Positions 5,864 to 12,206 of a stretch of DNA of 16,487 nucleotides are shown piece by piece. The translations under genes and the position numbers were made by a program. Source of the stretch: Pseudomonadota bacterium (GTDB lineage: Bacteria; Pseudomonadota; Alphaproteobacteria; Azospirillales; Azospirillaceae); the NCBI GenBank assembly GCA_023411035.1, contig JAEYPE010000157.1, positions 1 to 16,487 of the forward strand, read 5' to 3'. Below the pieces are notes generated by a model. The model made no database searches. It saw only the letters and a list, made by a program, of their open reading frames with translations, and was not told the DNA's origin. Position 1 is the stretch's first letter; the number at the start of each line of letters is the position of its first letter.

Positions 5864-6133
5864 ATGATGCACTCAAAAGCGGGGGCGCTGCCCCTGCAGG
5901 GCGGAGCTTTGCCCACAGAGAATCTCGCCGACGACATGCTGCGTGGCGCCGATCAGATTGCCGGCTTTCTCCTCGGGGACCCGAAGGAGCGGCGGAAAAT
6001 CTACCATTTGTCCGAGACGAGCCGTCTTCCGGTTTTCCGTCTCGGCGCCGTCCTGTGCGCCCGCAAATCGGTGCTGCTCGCCTGGATCGCGCAGCAGGAG
6101 GAAAACGCCATCAAGGGTGTCGCCAATGGCTAG
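5864..6133 (+). CDS. Small DNA-binding protein, excisionase/AlpA-like
   Basis: An 89-residue protein with GGGAG 8-9 nt before the ATG; a second ATG follows directly. The centre reads LRGADQIAGFLLGDPKERRKIYHLSETSRLPVFRLGAVLCARKSVLLAWIAQQE. That is the layout of small winged-helix excisionase/MerR-type proteins: a helix that positions the fold, a recognition helix around HLSETSRLP, a wing VFRLGAVLCARKS and a final helix. Such proteins bend DNA to promote excision or act as regulators. In this element it is the best candidate partner for the integrase, although the two genes are 3.5 kb apart. The stop overlaps the next ATG by 8 nt. Confidence 0.65.
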   Translation: MMHSKAGALPLQGGALPTENLADDMLRGADQIAGFLLGDPKERRKIYHLSETSRLPVFRLGAVLCARKSVLLAWIAQQEENAIKGVANG

Positions 6134-6584
6134 CGCTCCCGCTGGACTCGGCGCCCGCATCGACGAGGCTCTCGCCGCCAACCGGTTGGGGCATCTCGCG
6201 CCAATCATGGAAATGGTCCGTGACCGGGGCATCGGCCTTCTTCGGTTCCGGCCCGGTGATTCCCTGGCCTGGGGCCTGAACATCGCCGGCAGCCGGTCGT
6301 GGGTCTGCGTCGTTGGCGACGACGAGGCGACCAGCGGCGGTCCGAGGGCGTTCGATGAAACCTCCCTGATCCAGGCGGCGCAGTGCGCCACCCACGCGTG
6401 TGTCTATTCCGGCCCGGCCGATCCGCGCTGCTACGCCATGTTCGCCGCGGCGGCGGCGTTGGGCGGGCGCGTGCTGCTGATTGAGACCCAGATTCGCCAC
6501 CACGCTGAATGGTCGAGGTTCGTGCGGCGGTTCGCACCGGAGGCCGCCTATCTGGACGTGACCCCGATGGGAGGGCGGGCATGA
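6126..6584 (+). CDS. Hypothetical protein in early gene block
   Basis: 152 residues from an ATG that overlaps the stop of the excisionase-like gene (ATGGCTAG), with AAGGGTG upstream. The sequence is soluble-looking with alternating strands and helices: GARIDEALAANRLGHLAPIMEMV, then GIGLLRFRPGDSLAWGLNIAGSRSWVCVVGDDEA, SLIQAAQCATHACVYSG, YAMFAAAAALGGRVLLIET and HHAEWSRFVRRFAPEAAYLDVTP. I see no catalytic motif. The pattern of central strands joined by helices could be a Rossmann-like or nuclease-like fold, but key residues are not evident. The final codons overlap the next ATG (ATGA), so it belongs to a tightly coupled operon ending with the P-loop ATPase. Confidence 0.6.
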   Translation: MASAPAGLGARIDEALAANRLGHLAPIMEMVRDRGIGLLRFRPGDSLAWGLNIAGSRSWVCVVGDDEATSGGPRAFDETSLIQAAQCATHACVYSGPADPRCYAMFAAAAALGGRVLLIETQIRHHAEWSRFVRRFAPEAAYLDVTPMGGRA

Positions 6585-6745
6585 CGGCCGCCGACGCCAC
6601 GCGCCGCTCTGTCCCGGCGGAGAGCCGGCAAGTCCAGTGCGCGCGGTCGGAGGCTGTTGGCGCGGCGGATTGCCGTGATTCCCGAACGCCGTTCGCCATC
6701 AGGGCGGCCTTCCCCGGCTTTCCCTCGAACGAGGGGCGGGCCTGA
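6581..6745 (+). CDS. Possible 54-residue translationally coupled small protein
   Basis: Starts at an ATG overlapping the previous stop (ATGA), preceded by GGGAGGGCGGG, an excellent ribosome binding site. The predicted product is basic, low in hydrophobic residues and without a recognisable domain; it ends TPFAIRAAFPGFPSNEGRA. The DNA of its 3' half contains the palindrome CGAACGCCGTTCG (6683-6695). It may be a true small gene, or the coupled start may simply keep ribosomes moving toward the gene at 6763. A non-coding repeat-derived sequence is also possible. Confidence 0.35.
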   Translation: MTAADATRRSVPAESRQVQCARSEAVGAADCRDSRTPFAIRAAFPGFPSNEGRA

Positions 6746-6762
6746 CGGTCCGGTGACGTTGG

Positions 6763-7374
6763 ATGTCGGTCGACCTCTATCGCGAATTTTACGCTGCTCT
6801 GTCCGCCGTGCCGGGCAACGATGACGAGCCTATTGGCCGTTGGCTCGCCCGCCGCGGGCTCACCGCCAATCGGCGCGACCTGGTCGGCGGTGTTGGCGTA
6901 ATGCGCGCGGTCCTGACCGACAGCACCGGCACGTTCGAGCCCAACAGCGACGGCGAGCGCGTCATCGTTTGCCCGGTGTGGGACGGACGCGCATGCGAGC
7001 CGGACTGCGTGCAGCTTCACCTGTCTGAATTTGTGGACATGATCGCGTGGCGCCCAGAAGCGCCAGAGCGCCTCTACCGGCGCTTGGATGTAGGGGCGGT
7101 GCTGGGAAGCTACGGCGTCACGTTGGCCGCGTCCGTGGGCTACCCGCTCCGCCTGTTTCGGGCCGCGGAGAGCTTCATCCGGTACGGCGGCGAGCTTCAC
7201 GGCGCGACATGCGCTGCGGTGTTGCTCGATCCGGCCCACGCGTGGCGGCTGCTCTCTAGCGTGCCACAGCTCATCACGGACGACATCGAACATGGCGAGG
7301 AACTGCAGAGGCTGCTGACTGGACAGCGCCCGCGACTGCCCCGCCTGACGGTCCAAATCGAGAATGCCGCATGA
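6763..7374 (+). CDS. Hypothetical protein preceding the primase/helicase-type ATPase
   Basis: 203 residues, MSVDLYREFYAALSAVPGNDDEPIGRWLARRGL at the start. The motif GRWLARRGLTANRRDLVGGVGVMRAVL is followed by strand-rich sequence with DGERVIVCPVWD and a C-terminal VLLDPAHAWRLLSSVPQLITDDIEHGEELQRLL. The pattern of a small N-terminal helical unit then alternating strands is reminiscent of phage primase or toprim-associated proteins, but no zinc site or toprim acidic motif is clear. The final codons overlap the ATG of the ATPase gene (ATGA), which implies equal and coupled production. I infer a helper role in replication initiation from this partnership only. The Shine-Dalgarno sequence is weak. 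Confidence 0.65.
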   Translation: MSVDLYREFYAALSAVPGNDDEPIGRWLARRGLTANRRDLVGGVGVMRAVLTDSTGTFEPNSDGERVIVCPVWDGRACEPDCVQLHLSEFVDMIAWRPEAPERLYRRLDVGAVLGSYGVTLAASVGYPLRLFRAAESFIRYGGELHGATCAAVLLDPAHAWRLLSSVPQLITDDIEHGEELQRLLTGQRPRLPRLTVQIENAA

Positions 7375-8996
7375 CGATAGACGCGATTGATCTTCACGAG
7401 GCGCGCCGTCGGCGTAAGCGCAAGGCGGTTGAGTCGCCGCGTAACGACGACAACAGGCCGCTCATCCGCATCGTCGCCGGAGAGTTGCCCCGCGTCGTCG
7501 ATGAAGGCGAGCGGGCGTTGATTGGTAGCCGCGCCGAAGTCTACCAGCGCGGCGGCTTGCTCGTGCGGCCGGGTTACTGCCCGGTGACTGTCGACAAGGG
7601 CAAGGTTGCGAAAGGGCTTCGCCTCATTCCGGTCACCACACCCAACTTGGTCGAGCTGATGACGGCAGCTGCCCGGTGGGAAAAGTTCGATGCTCGGGTC
7701 GAGGATTGGGTGTCGACGGACTGTCCAGGTCGGGTCGCCGAAGTCTATGCGGCGCGCGCTGGGTCCTGGCGGTTGCCCGTGCTCACCGGCATCATCGAAT
7801 CCCCCACGCTCCGGCCGGATGGCTCGATTCTCGACAAGCCCGGCTACGATCGCAGAACGGGCCTTCTCTTGCTGCCGACCTGCAAGGTGCCTCCGATTCC
7901 AGCGTTGCCGTCGCGGGAAGACGCTTTGGTGGCGCTCGGCAAGCTGGAGAAACTGATCGACACGTTTCCCTTTGTTCCGAGCGGGGTGCCCGACCATTCT
8001 CCAGACCGCTCCGTTGCCCTTTCCGCCATCCTGACGACCATCGTGCGGCGCTCGTTGGCCACCGCCCCCCTTCATGGGTTCACGGCGCCTGTGGCGGGCA
8101 GCGGCAAGAGCCTGCTGGTCGATATCGCCAGTCAGATTGCCACCGGTCGGCAGGCCGCCGTGATGTCGCAAGGCAAGACGGAGGAAGAATTCGAGAAACG
8201 GCTTGGAGGTATGCTGATCGGTGGCGACCTCCTGGTGTCCGTGGACAACTGTGAAACCCCGTTGGGGGGTGAGCTGCTGTGCCAGACGCTCACCCAACCC
8301 ACGCTGAAGGTCCGGCCCTTGGGGCAGTCTGCCATGGTCGAGGTTCCGACCAACACCGGCCTCTTCGCCACGGGCAACAATCTCACGCTGATCGGGGATA
8401 TGACCCGACGCTCTGTCGTCTGCCGCCTGGACCCGCAATGCGAGCGGCCCGAGTTGCGGAAATTCGGGAGCCACCCATTGGCGATGATTGAGGCAGCGCG
8501 CGGTGAGTATGTTGCCGCGGCCCTTACAGTGTTGCGCGCCTATTGGGTTGCCGGCCGGCCAAACCGGCTTCCACCGCTTGGCAGCTTCACCGAATGGTCC
8601 GATACGGTCCGCTCGGCCCTGGCGTGGCTTGGAGAAGCGGATCCCTGCGAGACCATGGAGGATGTCCGAGGGTCTGATCCCACATTGGACAACCTGTCAG
8701 CGGTGTTGGCGACGTGGCGGGCGGTAATCGGGATGGAGCGGGTCACCGTGGCCGAGGTGATCCGGCGTGCGACGCGGACGCGCGCGGACACCATCGCGCG
8801 TCCCGAGTATGAGCATCCCGAGTTCCGCGAAGCTTTGCTCGTCGTTGCGGGCGATGGCGGCGCGATCAACAGCCGGAAGCTTGGAAAGTGGCTTGCCAAG
8901 CACAAGGGGCGCATCGTCGATCGAACGCAGCTCAACCAGGAGGGGAAGTATGAAGGGAACCTGACGTGGCGAATTGCCGTCCATGCGCAACCATGA
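7371..8996 (+). CDS. P-loop ATPase of phage primase/helicase type, probable replication protein
   Basis: 541 residues. The first about 200 are a poorly defined N-terminal domain beginning with a basic segment (ARRRRKRKAVESPR). The ATPase core follows: Walker A GFTAPVAGSGKS with Lys246, a strand-ending Walker B LLVSVDNCE (288-295), a sensor-like LFATGNNLTLIGDMTRR (331-347) with paired arginines, then RPELRKF. The C-terminal part (about 490-535) looks like a winged helix (INSRKLGKWLAKHKGRIVDRTQL). This resembles superfamily-3/D5-like helicases and the putative ATPases found in alphaproteobacterial prophages. I infer origin unwinding at the repeat structure that starts immediately after the stop codon (8997 onward). 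It overlaps the preceding gene by 4 nt. No archaeo-eukaryotic primase motif was seen in the N-terminal part. Confidence 0.75.
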   Translation: MTIDAIDLHEARRRRKRKAVESPRNDDNRPLIRIVAGELPRVVDEGERALIGSRAEVYQRGGLLVRPGYCPVTVDKGKVAKGLRLIPVTTPNLVELMTAAARWEKFDARVEDWVSTDCPGRVAEVYAARAGSWRLPVLTGIIESPTLRPDGSILDKPGYDRRTGLLLLPTCKVPPIPALPSREDALVALGKLEKLIDTFPFVPSGVPDHSPDRSVALSAILTTIVRRSLATAPLHGFTAPVAGSGKSLLVDIASQIATGRQAAVMSQGKTEEEFEKRLGGMLIGGDLLVSVDNCETPLGGELLCQTLTQPTLKVRPLGQSAMVEVPTNTGLFATGNNLTLIGDMTRRSVVCRLDPQCERPELRKFGSHPLAMIEAARGEYVAAALTVLRAYWVAGRPNRLPPLGSFTEWSDTVRSALAWLGEADPCETMEDVRGSDPTLDNLSAVLATWRAVIGMERVTVAEVIRRATRTRADTIARPEYEHPEFREALLVVAGDGGAINSRKLGKWLAKHKGRIVDRTQLNQEGKYEGNLTWRIAVHAQP

Positions 8997-8998
8997 CG

Positions 8999-9042
8999 GT
9001 GGGCGTTTCGGTGGGTTTCGGTGGGTTTCGGTGGGATTTCTG
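8999..9042 (+). repeat. Tandem 10-bp iteron-like repeats, left arm
   Basis: Four consecutive units of GTGGG(n)TTTCG: GTGGGCGTTTCG, GTGGGTTTCG, GTGGGTTTCG and GTGGGATTTC. The unit length is close to one helical turn. The array is mirrored as an inverted copy at 9101-9133. Confidence 0.85.
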
Positions 9043-9054
9043 CACCCATACGCG

Positions 9055-9087
9055 AAAACTGTCGGAAATAATATTACTGACAGTTTT
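9055..9087. repeat. Central hairpin with TAATATTAC in the loop
   Basis: Perfect 9-bp arms AAAACTGTC (9055-9063) and GACAGTTTT (9079-9087) with a 15-nt loop. The loop contains TAATATTAC (9069-9077). Flanking A- and T-tracts also make it look like a bidirectional intrinsic terminator, although the stem has only five mixed GC/AT pairs beyond the A/T tract. Confidence 0.75.
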
Positions 9088-9100
9088 TATAGGTGGAAGA

Positions 9101-9133
9101 CAGAAACCACCCGAAACCCACCGAAACCCACCG
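9101..9133 (-). repeat. Inverted copy of the iteron-like repeats, right arm
   Basis: On the minus strand it repeats the left array: two exact units of GTGGGTTTCG and one altered unit, ending TTTCTG. It pairs with 9009-9042, with an uninterrupted 23-bp match followed by a one-base gap and a further TTTCTG match. Confidence 0.85.
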
Positions 9134-9281
9134 GCGCCGACCAGAGCACCAAAAAATTTAGGGCAGGTGTTTTCTGGGCGGCCAAGAGAGCATGAATAGG
9201 TGGGGCCGATGGGTGTTCTCAGAAATAATACTTCCGGCTTTATGAGGTTTCCGCCAGAGCGTCCTAGTAGTGAGAATGTGA

Positions 9282-9339
9282 TTGGCGCGTGCGGGTCCTC
9301 CCGCCAAAGCCGACACGCGGGTAATTCGAACCGCGCCAA
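9282..9339 (+). other. Branched stem structure upstream of small terminase
   Basis: A perfect outer stem TTGGCGCG (9282-9289)/CGCGCCAA (9332-9339) encloses a second hairpin GCGGG-TCCT-CCCGC (9291-9304) and a weaker one in GCGGGTAATTCGAACCGC (9317-9334, sharing bases with the outer stem). It resembles a cloverleaf on paper but does not fit tRNA arm lengths. It may be an RNA leader structure or part of a packaging site. Confidence 0.4.
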
Positions 9340-9401
9340 GTCTGGGCTTCGTCTCATCTTCATTCACTCGTGTTTTTGTTTCTTTTGTTGAGGGGCCGAC
9401 G

Positions 9402-9968
9402 ATGGAACGTTTGACGGTCAACAAGCAGGAGCTCGCGGACCTGTTCGAGGTATCGGTTCCGACCGTCGATACTTGGATCAAGGATGGTTGCCCGGTCGAA
9501 CGCGAGGGTTCCAACGGGCGACCCTACGCGTTCGACGTGGAGCGCGTCACGGCGTGGCGCCGCGACGTGGAGGAGCGGGCGCGGTCCGTCCAGCTCGAGC
9601 GCGAACGCCGACTGGCGCAGATGCAGCTGGACTTGGTCGGCGGGACGGGCGGCGCCAACGAAGGCGACGGTGCCACCCTCACTGGCCGGCAGCGGATCGA
9701 TGCCATCCAGGCCGCGCTGCTGGCGGACAAGCTCCTTCGCGAGCGGCGCCAGGTCATACCGCGCGACGAGGTGCGCTCGGACTACGAAGCGGTGTTCCAG
9801 CTCCTGCGCCAGCGGTTGACCTCCTTCCACGTGGTGATGACCCGCACGGTGGGCCTCTCGCCGGAACAGGCCGCTGCCTTGCAGCGGGAGGTGGGAAGCC
9901 TCCTGGTCGACCTGAGGCAGCAGATCGCCGATCCCGAGCTGCGCTCGGAGGCCGCCCATGCAGATTGA
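9402..9968 (+). CDS. Terminase small subunit, Nu1-like
   Basis: A protein of 188 residues with GAGGGG about 7 nt before the ATG. The N-terminal 55 residues form the winged helix-turn-helix of the lambda Nu1 family: TVNKQELADLFEVSVPTVDTWIKDGCPVEREGSNGRPYAFDVERVTAWRRD. This part would bind the cos/pac site. A long charged helix follows (EERARSVQLERERRLAQMQLDL, 61-82), then a flexible Gly-rich piece and a helical C-terminal half (DAIQAALLADKLLRERRQVIPRDEV...) that should oligomerise and contact the large subunit. The C-terminus overlaps the start of the large terminase gene by 11 nt, supporting coupled synthesis of the packaging motor. The long upstream extension of the frame is not used because it lacks a ribosome binding site and crosses the structured leader. 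Confidence 0.9.
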   Translation: MERLTVNKQELADLFEVSVPTVDTWIKDGCPVEREGSNGRPYAFDVERVTAWRRDVEERARSVQLERERRLAQMQLDLVGGTGGANEGDGATLTGRQRIDAIQAALLADKLLRERRQVIPRDEVRSDYEAVFQLLRQRLTSFHVVMTRTVGLSPEQAAALQREVGSLLVDLRQQIADPELRSEAAHAD

Positions 9969-12024
9969 CGCACCCTACGCCACCGCGGCCGAGACCCGTC
10001 GGGAGGCGGTTGCGGTCCTGCGCCCACTCTCCACAGTGACCGTGAGTCAGACGGCGGAACGCTACCGGATCCTCGACAACCCCGGCGGTGGCTTCAGCGG
10101 ACCGTGGCGGAACCGGATCGCGCCCTACCTCGTGGATGTGATGGACTCCCTGACGGCGGCCCTCTACCACACCACCGTGTTCGTCGCACCGGCGCAGTGC
10201 GGCAAGTCCGAAGTGGGCTTGAACTGGGCGTTGTACAGCGTCGTCGAGGACCCCGCGGACTTTCTCGCGATCCAGGGCGACAAGAGCATGGCGGAGGACT
10301 TCTCGGTTCGGCGGCGGGACAAGATGATCCGGAGCTGCCCGGCGCTGTCGGACCAGCTCCAGCGGAAGAACCTGCTCACCGCGACCTTTCCCGGTGTCCT
10401 AATGACGATTTCTTGGCCCAGCGGTCCTCAGGCAGCGTCCCGCCCGCTGCCGCGCGTCTGGTTGGACGAGCGCGACGACATGGCCGACGATCTCGACGGC
10501 CAGGGCGACCCCGCGGCGATGTTCGGAAAGCGCGTCCAGACCTTCGGTCCCAGCGGACACGTGTTCGTTGCCAGCTCGCCGAAGAAGGCGGTGATCCCCG
10601 GAAAGACCAAGCCGGCATCTCCCCACGAGGCACCTCCGGCCACCGGCATTCTCGCCCTCTACAACCGCGGAACGCGCAAGCGCTGGTACTGGCAGTGTCC
10701 GCAGTGTCAGGACTGGTTCATTCCCGCCTTCGAATGCCTCACCTGGGAGGAAGGGGCGACGGCGGAATCGGAACACATCGGTGTCGTCATGGTGTGCCCG
10801 GCTTGCGGGATGCCTATCGCGGCGGACCAGAAGGCCGCCTTGAATGCCGGCGGCCGGTGGCTCGCCCATGGACAGAACCTGGACGCCGAAGGGCGGATCA
10901 GCGGCAAGCCCCCGGTCACCGGGATCGACAGCTATTGGCTCCAAGGGTGCGAGGCCGCCTTCATCTCGTGGGAGGATCTGGTGCGCCGTTATCTGTCCGC
11001 CCAAGCCGAGCTGGAGAAGACGGGCAGCGACACCACTCTGAAGACTTGGACCAACGTGGATCTGGGGCGCCCGTACGAGCCCGCCGTGGCCGTGGGCGAG
11101 GGCCTGGACGCAGCGGTGCTGCAGGCCCGCGCCGAGGGCTACCCGCTTCGGGTGGTGCCGGAAGGCGTGCGCTATCTGGTCAGCACGGTCGACGTGCAGG
11201 GAAGCTACTTCGACGTGATGGTGCGCGGGTTCGGCGTCGACGATGAATCCTGGATCATCGACAAGTTCCAGATCGGGGCGTCTGGCGCCCGTGTTCTCGA
11301 TCCGGCGGCCTACATTGAGGATTGGGACCTGTTGGCCGAACAGGTCATCCGCGCTTCCTATCCCCTTGCCGGCCGGCCGGACTGGCGGATGACCGTGATG
11401 ACCACGGTGATCGACACGGGCGGCGCTCCCGGCGTGAGCGCGAAGGCGTACGAGTTCTGGCGCACCCAGCGGAGCCAAGGCTTGCCGGACCAGCGGATCA
11501 CCCTGGTCAAGGGGGAGGGCATCGGACGGAACCTCGACGTTGCCGAGACGAAGGTCGATACGGCGAAATCCGGCCGGCGCGCCGGTTCCGTGAAGCTCTT
11601 CCTGCTGAATGTTGACCGCTTGAAGGACCTGACCCATGCGCGGTTACGCCGTTCGGCGCCGGGACCAGGGTACGTCCACTTCTCCGGCGAGCTGGTGCAG
11701 GATGCGCGGCCTGGGGCGGTTGCCGAGTTCTTCGAACAGATCGCCGCCGAGCACAAGGTCGACGGGCGTTGGACGAAGCTGCGGCCCAGAAACGAGGTGT
11801 GGGATCTCATGATCTACGGCGAGGCCGGGCGCATCCGCTTGCGGGGGCAGGCGATCAATTGGGCCGACCCGCCCTTGTGGGCCGCCCCGTGGGACCGCAA
11901 CAGCATGATCGTCAGGGCGGACCTGCCGGAGTTGAGTGCACCGATGCGCGTGCCGAGTCCGGAGGCGGTGAAGCCGGTGAACGTCGCCATTCGCTCGAGC
12001 TACATTGACGGAGGGCGCTCCTAG
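9958..12024 (+). CDS. Terminase large subunit, lambda GpA family
   Basis: A protein of 688 residues, normal for GpA-type terminases, which translocate DNA into the prohead with an N-terminal ATPase and cut it with a C-terminal nuclease. Visible motifs: Walker A-like VFVAPAQCGKSEVGLNW (Lys83), Walker B RVWLDERDD (Asp170, Glu171), the coupling-type VFVASSPKK (202-210), and a Cys4 zinc-finger-like insert (Cys247, Cys250, Cys280, Cys283). The nuclease part begins near VRYLVSTVDVQGSYFDVMVRGFG (about 394-416), where the first Asp is a likely metal ligand, and continues with TTVIDTGG (483-490) and a late WDLMIYGEAGRIR. The ATG overlaps the small-subunit gene and has GGAGG 6-7 nt upstream. No interruption is seen. 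A terminator-like hairpin follows. Confidence 0.95.
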   Translation: MQIDAPYATAAETRREAVAVLRPLSTVTVSQTAERYRILDNPGGGFSGPWRNRIAPYLVDVMDSLTAALYHTTVFVAPAQCGKSEVGLNWALYSVVEDPADFLAIQGDKSMAEDFSVRRRDKMIRSCPALSDQLQRKNLLTATFPGVLMTISWPSGPQAASRPLPRVWLDERDDMADDLDGQGDPAAMFGKRVQTFGPSGHVFVASSPKKAVIPGKTKPASPHEAPPATGILALYNRGTRKRWYWQCPQCQDWFIPAFECLTWEEGATAESEHIGVVMVCPACGMPIAADQKAALNAGGRWLAHGQNLDAEGRISGKPPVTGIDSYWLQGCEAAFISWEDLVRRYLSAQAELEKTGSDTTLKTWTNVDLGRPYEPAVAVGEGLDAAVLQARAEGYPLRVVPEGVRYLVSTVDVQGSYFDVMVRGFGVDDESWIIDKFQIGASGARVLDPAAYIEDWDLLAEQVIRASYPLAGRPDWRMTVMTTVIDTGGAPGVSAKAYEFWRTQRSQGLPDQRITLVKGEGIGRNLDVAETKVDTAKSGRRAGSVKLFLLNVDRLKDLTHARLRRSAPGPGYVHFSGELVQDARPGAVAEFFEQIAAEHKVDGRWTKLRPRNEVWDLMIYGEAGRIRLRGQAINWADPPLWAAPWDRNSMIVRADLPELSAPMRVPSPEAVKPVNVAIRSSYIDGGRS

Positions 12025-12206
12025 GCCTGTTTGAAGCCACAATCGGCGCACGGCGAACGGCGTTCGTCGGTCTTTTGTAGTGCCGAGCGGCAAATATAGA
12101 CGGAATAAACGGGAAAGTTTTGCAAAGACAGATCTGGGGTTAAGAAAACTCATCTAGGGCATCGCCTCATCGCTCTATGCTTCGTCGGCAGAAGTGGATT
12201 GGGGTC
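12025..12206 (+). other. Non-coding gap between large terminase and portal genes
   Basis: 182 bp with clearly lower GC than the flanking genes. It contains a terminator-like hairpin at its left end and AT-rich sequence (AAATATAGACGGAATAAACGG, GGTTAAGAAAAC) but no convincing promoter with correct spacing. In lambda the gpW gene occupies this place; here no gpW-like frame is present. Confidence 0.6.
12051..12076 (+). terminator. Rho-independent terminator-like hairpin after large terminase
   Basis: The stem CGGCGAAC/GTTCGTCG (8 bp, one G-T pair) with loop GGC spans 12051-12069, followed by GTCTTTT. The inner palindrome CGAACGGCGTTCG is also present at 6683-6695. A terminator here would separate packaging from head genes transcriptionally, so readthrough or an internal promoter would be needed. 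Confidence 0.5.

Larger units (their letters stand above)
8997..9401. other. 405-bp non-coding region: candidate replication origin and leader of the packaging operon
   Basis: There is no convincing gene between the ATPase and the small terminase; open frames here are made of the repeats or lack ribosome binding sites. The left third contains an inverted-repeat structure with a central hairpin (8999-9133). Next comes an AT-richer stretch (9150-9260) in which two short words from the first part recur: GAAATAATA (9065 and 9222) and ATAGGTGG (9089 and 9196). Then come a stem structure (9282-9339) and a T-rich leader (9370-9390) ending in the GAGGGG ribosome binding site of the terminase gene. 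Position, symmetry and AT-rich centre suit a phage origin; a pac or cos packaging site could also lie here. Confidence 0.5.

Noticed and set aside
7197..8474. 425-codon minus-strand frame opposite the ATPase gene
   Set aside because: The plus strand contains Walker motifs and a coupled start; the minus product is compositionally biased without domains.
8999..9133. CRISPR array
   Set aside because: The repeats are 10-12 bp, directly adjacent without spacers, and mirrored; no cas genes are present.
8966..9199. Short plus-strand frames with repeated GFRW-type and PPETHRNPP residues
   Set aside because: They translate the iteron-like repeats on both sides of the hairpin; there is no ribosome binding site, and the DNA structure is the better explanation.
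9282..9339. tRNA gene
   Set aside because: The outer stem and an internal TTCGAA sequence suggested a tRNA, but the arm lengths do not fit: no anticodon arm can be drawn and the T-arm overlaps the outer stem.
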